A stretch of DNA of 45,593 nt, from contig JALRFH010000023.1 of assembly GCA_023253715.1 (NCBI GenBank), positions 1 through 45,593 on the forward strand. Direction: 5' to 3'. The notes below the pieces were generated by a model that worked only from the letters and a program-made list of their open reading frames with translations, was not told the origin of the DNA and ran no database searches. This DNA is from Halieaceae bacterium. GTDB taxonomy: Bacteria; Pseudomonadota; Gammaproteobacteria; Pseudomonadales; Halieaceae. The position numbers and the translations under genes were made by a program. The number at the start of each line of letters is the position of its first letter. Positions within the stretch are counted from its first letter, which is position 1. Positions 8,623-16,858 of this stretch are shown one piece after another.

Positions 8623-8731
8623 TTGAACTCCAAGTATTATTATTTGAGTGCGGGTACGTTACAAAAAACCGGCTGTGTTTTAAATCAAAATCGTCTAAGC
8701 TTGGCGAAATTTTTTTAACTAAGGATGGATT

Positions 8732-9193
8732 GTGAAAGCATTGCGGAATGCCTTTGGCCAGTTTGCGACTGGCGTGTGTGTAGTCAGCGCTATTGATGAA
8801 TCAGGCCATGCGATTGGCATAACGATCAATTCCTTCGGCTCGGTGTCGCTTGAACCAGCACTGGCCTTGTGGAGTATTCAAAACTCCTCAGAGTTATTTG
8901 ATTTTTGGTGCAATACTCAGCGTTATTCCATAAACATTCTCGCTTCTGATCAGAAGGAACTCAGTGGCCAATGCGCTAAGCCCGGTCAGCATGCGCTGCA
9001 TGACAACCAAGTGCGACTCGCGTCGAGTGGCGTGCCTGTCATTAGCGGTGCCTTAGCGTCATTCGAAATGACCCTAGACCAAGTGGTGCCGGCCGGGGAT
9101 CATCATCTGATTTTGGGTCGGATTGATCATTACGAAGTAAACGAAGCGCTGGCACCACTGGTGTTTCACAAAGGCCAGTATCACGCCTTATAA
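8732..9193 (+). CDS. Flavin reductase domain protein (FMN-binding split barrel)
   Basis: Small protein of 153 residues in the flavin reductase-like family. It opens with FGQFATGVCVV and continues with NSFxSVSLEPxL, the FMN-binding segment of HpaC-type proteins. It ends with GRIDHYEV and PLVFHKGQY. Such proteins supply reduced flavin to a partner monooxygenase or are FMN-dependent oxidoreductases. The start is a GTG with AAGGAT six bases before it. No monooxygenase partner lies in the window. It is slightly shorter than the usual 160-170 residues but appears complete. Confidence 0.88.
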   Translation: MKALRNAFGQFATGVCVVSAIDESGHAIGITINSFGSVSLEPALALWSIQNSSELFDFWCNTQRYSINILASDQKELSGQCAKPGQHALHDNQVRLASSGVPVISGALASFEMTLDQVVPAGDHHLILGRIDHYEVNEALAPLVFHKGQYHAL

Positions 9194-9232
9194 GGTAAAG
9201 AATCCTGCGGTGCATTCGTCGCTACAACACTT

Positions 9233-9238
9233 TATAAT
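9233..9238 (+). promoter_or_regulatory. Candidate -10 box for the Nudix-rmuC-bcp unit
   Basis: A perfect TATAAT lies 27 bases before the Nudix start, in the 71-base gap after the flavin reductase gene. There is no good -35 match at the expected distance, so this is a tentative promoter. Confidence 0.35.
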
Positions 9239-9264
9239 GCGGTTTTGACTAGGCCAAACACGTC

Positions 9265-9813
9265 ATGAAGTTTTGTAGCGCTTGCGGGCACGAGGTTCAA
9301 CTTCAAATACCGGACAACGATGACCGAGAGCGTCACGTTTGTGGTCATTGCAAAACGATTCACTATTCGAACCCCAAAGTGATTGTCGGTTGCCTGCCGG
9401 TTTGGGAGGACAAAGTGTTGCTGTGCAAGCGGGCGATCGAACCCCGCTACGGCAAGTGGACACTACCGGCTGGCTTCATGGAGAATCGAGAGACCACATC
9501 CCAAGGTGCCGCGCGTGAAACTTGGGAAGAAGCCAGAGCAAAGGTGAGCAATCTATCACTGTATTATCTGTTTGATGTGCCCGCCATCGATCAAGTTTAT
9601 CTGTTTTATTTGAGTGAAGTCGAAAAAGGCGAGTTTGGCATTGGCCCAGAAAGTCTTGAATGCCGTCTTTTCACAGAGGCAGAGATCCCATGGCAAGAAC
9701 TCGCCTTTCCTGTGGTCGTAGAAACCCTGAAAACCTACTTTTCTGATCGAGCAAGCGGCACAGGGTTTCCGATGCGTGTCGACACCGTGATCAGGCATGG
9801 TAAGCGTGAGTGA
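9265..9813 (+). CDS. Nudix hydrolase with N-terminal zinc ribbon
   Basis: Pyrophosphohydrolase of 182 residues. A zinc ribbon is formed by Cys4, Cys7, Cys26 and Cys29. A Nudix box follows at about 70-92 (G-x5-E-x7-RETWEEARA), with the usual glycine near the end of the box replaced by arginine, a variation I recall as common in this subfamily. The catalytic glutamates are retained. It probably hydrolyses a nucleotide-linked pyrophosphate; the substrate is unknown. It overlaps the following rmuC gene by 17 bases, indicating co-translation. Confidence 0.88.
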   Translation: MKFCSACGHEVQLQIPDNDDRERHVCGHCKTIHYSNPKVIVGCLPVWEDKVLLCKRAIEPRYGKWTLPAGFMENRETTSQGAARETWEEARAKVSNLSLYYLFDVPAIDQVYLFYLSEVEKGEFGIGPESLECRLFTEAEIPWQELAFPVVVETLKTYFSDRASGTGFPMRVDTVIRHGKRE

Positions 9814-11152
9814 TGTGACGCTGAATATGCCAGTGCCCACGATTGTTCTCGTTGGGGCATTGTGGACGGCCCTCTTGGTGCTGGCATTTTTGGTGCGCAC
9901 GTCGCAGTTTCGGTCGCGGGCTCAGTTCGATGCCGAAATCAACTCAAGTTTGCAAGATACCATAAGGGAACAATCAGTCCGATTGCAAACCGTTGAGTCG
10001 GAGCGTGAACAGCTGATACAGGATCTGGCAAGAGTTTCAGCGCAACTCGAGGCTTTGCGAACCGCGTACGACACGATACAGCAAGACACGCAACGCATTC
10101 GTGCTGAGATGGCATCGGATTTCCGCTTGCTGGCGCAACAATTGCTTGATGAAAAGCGAACAAAACTCCAAGAGGGAAATGCCGAAGTTTTGGGTAAGAC
10201 CTTAGATCCCTTGCAGGTCCAACTTAAGGACTTCCGAGCCAAAATCGAGGACGTGCACGAAAAACAACTAAAGGATCGAGCCACTCTTCAAGCGGAGCTA
10301 CAGCAACTCAAACAGTTAAACCAACGTTTATCTGAGGACGCCGAAAATTTAGCCAAGGCGCTCAAAGGTGATAAGAAACTTCAGGGGAACTGGGGTGAAG
10401 TTGTATTAGAGCAAATTCTCGAGCACAGTGGCTTGCGTAAAGGCTACGAGTACGACACGCAGGTCGCCTTGCGCGATGACTCAGGGCGCAGAAGACTGCC
10501 CGACGTCATCGTGCATCTGCCCGATCAACGCGATATTGTCATCGATTCTAAGGTTTCATTAGTGGCGTATGCGCAGGCAATGGGGGCTGACGATCAGGCT
10601 GCCCGAGACGCCGCTTTAAAAGTGCACGCTAGAAATGTTGCCAATCACATCGACAGTTTGTCTAGCAAAAATTACGAAGCTTTAGAAGGTCTGCAGACCT
10701 TGGATTTTGTGCTGCTATTCATACCCATCGAATCGGCCTTTATTACTGCGTTTGAGACCGAGCCAGAGCTCTTTCGACGAGCCTACGACAAAGGGGTAAT
10801 TGTTGTCAGCCCTAGCACCTTGTTAGCGACATTAAAGACGGTGCAAACCGTTTGGCGTTATGAACAACAAAACAAAAATGCCGAACGCATCGCTGAGCAA
10901 GCGGGTCGCCTTTACGATCAGGCGGTTTTGGTGCTCGAGTCCATTGGCGAGGTGGATCGCCATATCTCAAAAGCGAGTGAATCTTTAGTACAAACCAAAG
11001 CCCGACTCAGCATGAATAAAGGTAATCTGGTATCGCGGATCGGCGTCCTGCGTGAACTGGGCGCAAGGCATAAAAAACAATTGCCACCAGGTTATGATAA
11101 CGACAGCGAGGCGTCTGCGACGGAAATCGGGGGCGCGGCTGAGGACCGATAG
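9797..11152 (+). CDS. rmuC: DNA recombination protein RmuC
   Basis: RmuC-family protein of 451 residues. An N-terminal membrane helix (about 14-33) is followed by a long coiled-coil region (about 45-185). The conserved nuclease-like domain comes next, recognisable from QGNWGEVVLEQILE and DIVIDSKVSL. RmuC limits recombination at short inverted repeats and is related to the PD-(D/E)xK nuclease fold. The ATG at 9797 overlaps the Nudix gene; an alternative ATG lies ten codons in. The Bcp peroxiredoxin gene follows 22 bases later, giving a Nudix-rmuC-bcp unit that looks devoted to DNA and oxidative damage (inference). Confidence 0.93.
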   Translation: MVSVSDVTLNMPVPTIVLVGALWTALLVLAFLVRTSQFRSRAQFDAEINSSLQDTIREQSVRLQTVESEREQLIQDLARVSAQLEALRTAYDTIQQDTQRIRAEMASDFRLLAQQLLDEKRTKLQEGNAEVLGKTLDPLQVQLKDFRAKIEDVHEKQLKDRATLQAELQQLKQLNQRLSEDAENLAKALKGDKKLQGNWGEVVLEQILEHSGLRKGYEYDTQVALRDDSGRRRLPDVIVHLPDQRDIVIDSKVSLVAYAQAMGADDQAARDAALKVHARNVANHIDSLSSKNYEALEGLQTLDFVLLFIPIESAFITAFETEPELFRRAYDKGVIVVSPSTLLATLKTVQTVWRYEQQNKNAERIAEQAGRLYDQAVLVLESIGEVDRHISKASESLVQTKARLSMNKGNLVSRIGVLRELGARHKKQLPPGYDNDSEASATEIGGAAEDR

Positions 11153-11174
11153 ACACAGATATAGGAGTAAGCGA

Positions 11175-11636
11175 GTGAGTTTTTTACACGTGGGTGATCA
11201 GGCCCCAGACTTTGCCTTGAAAAATCAAAACGGTGATTTGGTGCACTTAAGCGATTATCGGGGGAAGACCGTCATCGTGTACTTTTACCCTAAGGCCATG
11301 ACGCCGGGCTGCACGACTCAGGCCTGCGGTTTGCGGGACAACCAGTCTCAATACGAGGCTCGAGATGTCGTGGTGTTGGGTTTAAGCCCCGATCCTTATG
11401 AGCGCTTGAAGCGTTTCGAGGCGAAGTACGACCTGAATTTCCAGTTGTTGTCCGATGAAGATCACAGCGTAGCGGAATCCTTTGGTGCCTGGGGGCTTAA
11501 AAAGTTCATGGGCCGCGAATTCATGGGAATACTGCGATCAACCTTTGTCATCGGTCCCGAGGGAAAAATTGCCCATGTCATGAAAACGGTAAAGACCAAA
11601 AGCCATCATGACGATGTGCTCGGCCTGCTCGCTTAA
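11175..11636 (+). CDS. bcp: Thioredoxin-dependent peroxiredoxin Bcp/PrxQ
   Basis: Peroxiredoxin of 153 residues that reduces hydrogen peroxide and organic peroxides with thioredoxin. The peroxidatic Cys46 in TPGCT and the resolving Cys51 five residues later match the atypical two-cysteine Bcp arrangement. The start is the GTG at 11175 with AGGAG eight bases upstream; the open frame extends further into rmuC but without family similarity. Its stop codon abuts that of the convergent MarR gene with no spacer. Confidence 0.93.
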   Translation: MSFLHVGDQAPDFALKNQNGDLVHLSDYRGKTVIVYFYPKAMTPGCTTQACGLRDNQSQYEARDVVVLGLSPDPYERLKRFEAKYDLNFQLLSDEDHSVAESFGAWGLKKFMGREFMGILRSTFVIGPEGKIAHVMKTVKTKSHHDDVLGLLA

Positions 11637-12086
11637 CTATTTCCAGAATGGGGCGGGTGTTTCCAGGGCGGTGACGGCGACCAGTTGGTCCAGCAGAGCC
11701 ACCAGCTTGTCGTAATCTTCTTGGCCAAGTTGGGCGGCTTGCTCTTTGCGGATCGCGGTGAAAGAACGCGCAATGTGATCCGCGACCTTTTTTCCGCTTT
11801 TCGTGAGCTTGATCGCTTTGGCGCGACGATCTTGCGTGTCAATGGCGCGCTCGATGTAGCCCATGAGCTCGAGTTCTCGTAGCGTTTTACCCATTCCTTG
11901 CTGGGTTTGTTGCGCACGATCAGCGAGCTCGGAGACACGAACAGTGCCGGTGCCAATAAACGAAAACACCGCAAAATGAGAGGGGCGTAGTCCGAGATGT
12001 CCATCCGCGTGGAGTGCTGCAAGTGCTCGTTTTTCAAAAGCGCGCCCCAGTGCGAGCAGGGTGCGAGGTAATACACGATCAAGCAT
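11637..12086 (-). CDS. MarR family transcriptional regulator
   Basis: Winged-helix regulator of 149 residues from the ATG at 12086. The core matches MarR proteins: RPSHFAVF, the recognition-helix region VSELADRAQQTQQGMGKTLRELE, then the wing with DRRAKAIKLT. A TTG start 15 codons upstream is possible, but the ATG has AGGA seven bases before it. Such regulators are dimers that bind palindromes and usually repress their own gene until a small aromatic ligand or an oxidant is sensed. A large palindrome lies 43 bases upstream of this start, and the downstream neighbour is a peroxiredoxin gene on the other strand. Confidence 0.9.
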   Translation of the reverse strand: MLDRVLPRTLLALGRAFEKRALAALHADGHLGLRPSHFAVFSFIGTGTVRVSELADRAQQTQQGMGKTLRELELMGYIERAIDTQDRRAKAIKLTKSGKKVADHIARSFTAIRKEQAAQLGQEDYDKLVALLDQLVAVTALETPAPFWK

Positions 12087-12128
12087 GTCAAAGTCCTGTA
12101 GGGTGTGTTGACGCACTGGGCTCAGTTG

Positions 12129-12156
12129 CAATGCGACACAAATTTGTGACGCATTG
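12129..12156. promoter_or_regulatory. 28-bp inverted repeat, probable MarR operator
   Basis: Two 14-base arms meet with no spacer: CAATGCGACACAAA on the left and TTTGTGACGCATTG on the right, pairing at 13 of 14 positions (the exception is 12136/12149). The site lies just upstream of the preferred MarR start, in the 238-base region shared with divergent yajC. Position and symmetry fit an autoregulatory operator. Confidence 0.6.
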
Positions 12157-12324
12157 TTGTCTAAACTATTTGTAATGTAAAGGCTTTGTAGTCTTAAATT
12201 TTGTTTACTCAGTTCAACTGCCTCAGCACCGAATGTTTAAAATCTTCCGACTGATCAAGGATTTTATGGAAGTTCTTGCGTAAGTTTCGTAGCATGACGG
12301 TTTTTAAACACTGCGGAGATTTGT

Positions 12325-12669
12325 ATGAGTTTTTTTATCGCCGACGCACAGGCACAAGCAGCGAATTCAGCGCCGCCTGGTGGTGAGTTGTTCCAAATAT
12401 TTTTCTTGGTTGGCTTGTTCGTCTTGTTCTATTTCATCGCCATTCGGCCGCAGCGCAAACGGCAAAAGGAACATCAGGATTTGGTTGCCAATTTGGCGAA
12501 AGGCGATGAAATTATCACGACCTCCGGCATTTTAGGGCGTGTCGCAAAGCTTGATGAAACCTATATGGTGGTAACTGTGGCCGACAAGGTGGACATGAAA
12601 TTCCAACGCTTGCACGTGCACGCCGTGTTACCAAAGGGCACGCTCAAGAACATCGGTTCTGACGCTTAG
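12325..12669 (+). CDS. yajC: Sec translocon accessory subunit YajC
   Basis: Single-pass inner-membrane protein of 114 residues that associates with SecDF and SecYEG. It has a hydrophobic helix at about 24-40 followed by the family signature IRPQRKRQKEHQ. The cytoplasmic YajC domain follows, with GDEIITTSGILGRV. The usual gene order is tgt-yajC-secD-secF. Here secD and secF are absent, and the next gene is a nucleotidase starting two bases after the stop codon, so yajC has been separated from its partners. Confidence 0.93.
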   Translation: MSFFIADAQAQAANSAPPGGELFQIFFLVGLFVLFYFIAIRPQRKRQKEHQDLVANLAKGDEIITTSGILGRVAKLDETYMVVTVADKVDMKFQRLHVHAVLPKGTLKNIGSDA

Positions 12670-12671
12670 CC

Positions 12672-13565
12672 ATGTCTCGACTGGTGATTGCGATATCGTC
12701 GCGCGCACTGTTCGATATGCGCGACAGTCATCGCGTCTATGAGGAGCAGGGGCTAGACGCTTATGCTACCTACCAGATCGAGCATGAAGATGAGCCGCTA
12801 AATCCGGGCGAAGCCTTCGGTTTTGTGCGGAAGTTGCTCGACCTTAACTCGCGATTCGATGCGGGAGTGGAAGTCGTTTTGTTGTCTCGCAATAGCGCAG
12901 ACACCGGCTTGCGCGTGTTTAACTCGATCGAACATCATCAGTTGAACATTACCCGCGCCGCGTTTTGTGGTGGCGACTCGCCGTGGCGTTACATTACGGC
13001 TTTTGGCTGTCATCTGTTTTTATCGACAGAAGCGGAGGATGTGCGCCGCGCGCTCGATAATGGTGTAGCCGCGGCGACATTGGTATCACATGGCACGACC
13101 GGATCTGCGCATTCGCAGTTGCGTGTGGCGTTTGACGGCGATGCGGTGTTGTTCTCAGACGAAGCAGAGCGAATTTACAAAACAGAAGGGCTGGCTGCAT
13201 TTACAGCGTCTGAGAGAGCCTCGGCCAAGCAGCCTTTGTCGGGAGGCCCGTTCCGCGGTTTCCTGGGCGCCTTGCACGATTTGCAGCAACTGGCACCTGA
13301 GCATGAGTCGCCTATTCGAACAGCGCTGGTGACGGCACGCTCGGCGCCAGCACACGAACGAGTCATTCGCACCCTTAGAGCCTGGAATGTGCGTATTGAC
13401 GAATCGATTTTTCTAGGCGGAATGGATAAATCGGCTTTCTTGAAAGCCTATCAAGCCGATGTCTTTTTCGATGATCAGACCTCCCACTGCGAATCAGCGA
13501 GCGCCCATGTGGCCACAGGGCATGTGCCGCACGGCGTGGCCAATCAAACGTCCGAAACTTTATAA
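12672..13565 (+). CDS. Cytosolic-type 5'-nucleotidase (5-nucleotidase family, NT5C1-like)
   Basis: Protein of 297 residues resembling the bacterial family related to eukaryotic cytosolic 5'-nucleotidase I, which dephosphorylates nucleoside monophosphates. Recognisable segments are the opening VIAISSRALFDM (the family has Ser where other HAD enzymes have Asp), VEVVLLSRNSADTGLRVFNSI, ITRAAFCGGDSP, HLFLSTEAEDV and the acidic late motif DVFFDDQTSHCE. It starts two bases after yajC and must be co-transcribed with it. The substrate range is not determinable. Confidence 0.85.
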   Translation: MSRLVIAISSRALFDMRDSHRVYEEQGLDAYATYQIEHEDEPLNPGEAFGFVRKLLDLNSRFDAGVEVVLLSRNSADTGLRVFNSIEHHQLNITRAAFCGGDSPWRYITAFGCHLFLSTEAEDVRRALDNGVAAATLVSHGTTGSAHSQLRVAFDGDAVLFSDEAERIYKTEGLAAFTASERASAKQPLSGGPFRGFLGALHDLQQLAPEHESPIRTALVTARSAPAHERVIRTLRAWNVRIDESIFLGGMDKSAFLKAYQADVFFDDQTSHCESASAHVATGHVPHGVANQTSETL

Positions 13566-13623
13566 CCAACTTGTCAAAATCTGCGCGCGCATGTAACCTA
13601 CGGTTATAAGTCGATGGTGTTGA

Positions 13624-14601
<978 letters not shown>

Positions 14602-14621
14602 TCAAACCTTAAGGATACACA

Positions 14622-15239
14622 GTGGAACTAGTTTGCTTAGATCTAGAGGGAGTGTTAATTCCCGAAATATGGATAGCGTTCGCAGAAAAAACGGGTATCG
14701 AGGCCTTAAAGAAAACCACTCGAGACGAACCAGATTATGATGTGTTAATGCAATATCGTTTGCAAATTTTGCGCGACAACAAGCTTACACTGCGCGATAT
14801 ACAAGAGGTCATTGCCACTTTGGCTCCCCTACCAGGCGCCATACCCTTTGTCGATTGGTTGAACGAAAACTTTCAAGTCATCATCCTCAGCGATACCTTT
14901 TACGAGTTCTCGGCACCCCTGATGAAACAGCTTGGCTGGCCAACGCTGTTTTGTCATCGGCTGGAAACGGACGCAGACGGCATGGTGGTTAATTATCATT
15001 TGCGGCAGAAGGACCCAAAGCGGGCTTCCGTTAAGGCCTTGCACAGCCTGAACTACACCATTTTTGCCGCGGGCGACAGCTACAACGATACGAGCATGTT
15101 GTCGGAGGCCGACGTAGGCTTCTTGTTTCACGCGCCTGAGAATGTCAAAGCTGAGTTTCCTCAGTTCCAGGCGGTCGACGAGTACGACGACTTAAAGCGC
15201 CTTATCGCGGCGGCAAGTCAAAGAGATATTCCCCTATAA
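14622..15239 (+). CDS. thrH: Phosphoserine phosphatase / homoserine phosphotransferase ThrH
   Basis: HAD-superfamily enzyme of 205 residues matching ThrH. It dephosphorylates phosphoserine and can pass the phosphate to homoserine. Motif I is DLEGVL (Asp7 nucleophile, Glu9 as in this branch), motif II is Ser90-Asp91-Thr92, and motif IV is GDSYND at 151-156. The start is a GTG with AAGGAT upstream. Its place behind cysB is meaningful: phosphoserine phosphatase makes serine, the precursor of the O-acetylserine used for cysteine. Confidence 0.93.
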   Translation: MELVCLDLEGVLIPEIWIAFAEKTGIEALKKTTRDEPDYDVLMQYRLQILRDNKLTLRDIQEVIATLAPLPGAIPFVDWLNENFQVIILSDTFYEFSAPLMKQLGWPTLFCHRLETDADGMVVNYHLRQKDPKRASVKALHSLNYTIFAAGDSYNDTSMLSEADVGFLFHAPENVKAEFPQFQAVDEYDDLKRLIAAASQRDIPL

Positions 15240-15253
15240 TTCAATCGCGACAG

Positions 15254-15281
15254 TGCTCTGCCCAATCTCGGGGGCAGAGCA
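15254..15281. terminator. Hairpin between convergent thrH and pabB
   Basis: A 10-bp perfect stem (TGCTCTGCCC/GGGCAGAGCA) with an 8-base loop lies in the 42-base space between two convergent genes. It lacks a clear T-run on either side, so it may be a weak intrinsic terminator or a transcript-end stabiliser. Confidence 0.6.
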
Positions 15282-16616
15282 TCACACAAGGATTTTTGAC
15301 AGTTTGTCAAAGGTCTCCTGATATTCCTCTTCGGCTATAGAGTCAGAAACAATCCCACCACCGCCCCAAACGCGAGCGAGGCCGTCGCTCACGCTGATTG
15401 TGCGAATGGCTATATTAGAGGTAAAACTGCCGTGGTTAGAAAGTGAAAAAACGCTACCACAATAGATTCCACGGCTAGACGGCTCGAGTTCACGAATAAT
15501 CTCCATCGAGCGCTTTTTTGGCGCACCCGTTATTGATCCTCCTGGGAATACGGCTTTGAGCGCATCGATCGGGGTCTTGCCAGGCGCAAGCACGCCTCGT
15601 ATTTCGCTGACCAAATGATGCACGCTAGGGTAGGACTGTAATTCACACAAGGCGTCTACGCGAATCGAACCTGGGATGCATACCCGACCAAAGTCATTGC
15701 GGAGCAAATCGACGATCATGATATTCTCGGCCCGATTTTTCACCGAATGCGAGAGTTGAGTTGCAAGCTTCTTGTCGCGCTCATGGTCCTCACCCCGCGG
15801 GGATGTCCCCTTAATTGGCTGCGTAAATAAATGCCCCTGATCGGCCTTGATGAACAACTCAGGTGAAAAACACAAAATATCATCCAGCGCTGTATTTAGC
15901 AGACAGGCGCTGTAAGGAGCTTGATTGCTGCCACGTAAGGCTAAGTACATTGGCCAAAGTGTATGGTTGAAGTCGGCTTCAAAACGTTGAGCGTAGTTTA
16001 CCTGGTAGCTGTCGCCAGCCAGCAAATACTGCAGGATTCTGTCGATCGCGCGGTAGTAATGTGCTTGGGTCTCTCGAGCTTGCCAAGTGGGCTTAGTGAT
16101 AACCGCTTGAGAGCTTGGGGGAAGCGCGAGGTCATTGTTTAGTAAGCGCTCCTTGAGGCTGCCAGCAAATGCGTCAAGCTCCTGCCCATCATCTACCCAA
16201 TAGGTTGTTTGGGTATCATGATCGACGATCACTGCCCATGGGTGATAGGCAGCATAGGCGGTCGGGCGCTCGGTTTTTTCTGGTGCAGGCGAAATGTTCA
16301 TAAGCTCTTCGCCGAAATCGTAATACAGAGCCCCCAGCCAACCGCCAGCAAAGGGTAGGTGTGAGTTTTGTTGTAGCGCTCGCGCTCGATATCGTTCGTT
16401 CCAGTAGTCTAAAAAATCACTGGCGCTCCGTTCACCGTAGCGATGCACAAGGATCTCACGGGGTCTGCACGATAGTAGGCTGTACCGACCGTTGTGGCAT
16501 TGCGCCTCGGCGCTGTCGAGCCACACGAATCCTGGTTCATTCTGCAGCAGAGTGGCCAGCAAGACCGTTTGGTTCGGCGGTAAGTTAAGTTCGCGTAAGC
16601 GCATCAAAGTGGGCAT
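15282..16616 (-). CDS. pabB: Aminodeoxychorismate synthase component I (PabB)
   Basis: Chorismate-utilising enzyme of 444 residues that aminates chorismate for p-aminobenzoate and folate synthesis. The PabB-specific lysine is present in PIKGTSPRG, where TrpE has PIAGT. Other hallmarks are NYAQRFEAD, ENIMIVDLLRNDFGRV, FPGGSITGAPKKRSMEII and the C-terminal GGGIVSDS. No amidotransferase partner (pabA) is adjacent. It is transcribed away from the carboxylase operon. Confidence 0.92.
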   Translation of the reverse strand: MPTLMRLRELNLPPNQTVLLATLLQNEPGFVWLDSAEAQCHNGRYSLLSCRPREILVHRYGERSASDFLDYWNERYRARALQQNSHLPFAGGWLGALYYDFGEELMNISPAPEKTERPTAYAAYHPWAVIVDHDTQTTYWVDDGQELDAFAGSLKERLLNNDLALPPSSQAVITKPTWQARETQAHYYRAIDRILQYLLAGDSYQVNYAQRFEADFNHTLWPMYLALRGSNQAPYSACLLNTALDDILCFSPELFIKADQGHLFTQPIKGTSPRGEDHERDKKLATQLSHSVKNRAENIMIVDLLRNDFGRVCIPGSIRVDALCELQSYPSVHHLVSEIRGVLAPGKTPIDALKAVFPGGSITGAPKKRSMEIIRELEPSSRGIYCGSVFSLSNHGSFTSNIAIRTISVSDGLARVWGGGGIVSDSIAEEEYQETFDKLSKILV

Positions 16617-16726
16617 TAATCCGGTTCGTCTGTAGGGCTGCGTGTCGTAGTGTAATAGGTCTTGAGCGATGATGCGATCTAAGCCAAATGAAGGCAGTGG
16701 AATCTATCGCATAAACGGGTCACAAA

Positions 16727-16754
16727 TTGACTTTCTTAGCCGTTGCGGTAGTGT
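16727..16754 (+). promoter_or_regulatory. Candidate promoter of the propionyl-CoA operon
   Basis: TTGACT (16727-16732) and TAGTGT (16749-16754), 16 bases apart, lie in the 242-base region between pabB and the carboxylase beta gene. The -10 match is poor, so this is only a suggestion. No gene or RNA structure is evident in the rest of the gap. Confidence 0.3.
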
Positions 16755-16788
16755 GTGCTTCCTTAATTTTTTGTAAAACGCGCGGTAG

Positions 16789-16802
16789 TTCAAGCACTTG
16801 AA
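16789..16802. promoter_or_regulatory. Inverted repeat upstream of carboxylase operon
   Basis: A perfect TTCAAG-CA-CTTGAA repeat lies 57 bases before the first gene of the operon and just downstream of the candidate promoter, where a repressor would be expected to bind. The regulator is not identifiable. Confidence 0.4.
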
Positions 16803-16858
16803 GCATTGTACAGCTGGCTACCAATACGCACTCTCGAAGTGATAAGAGATATCAACCT

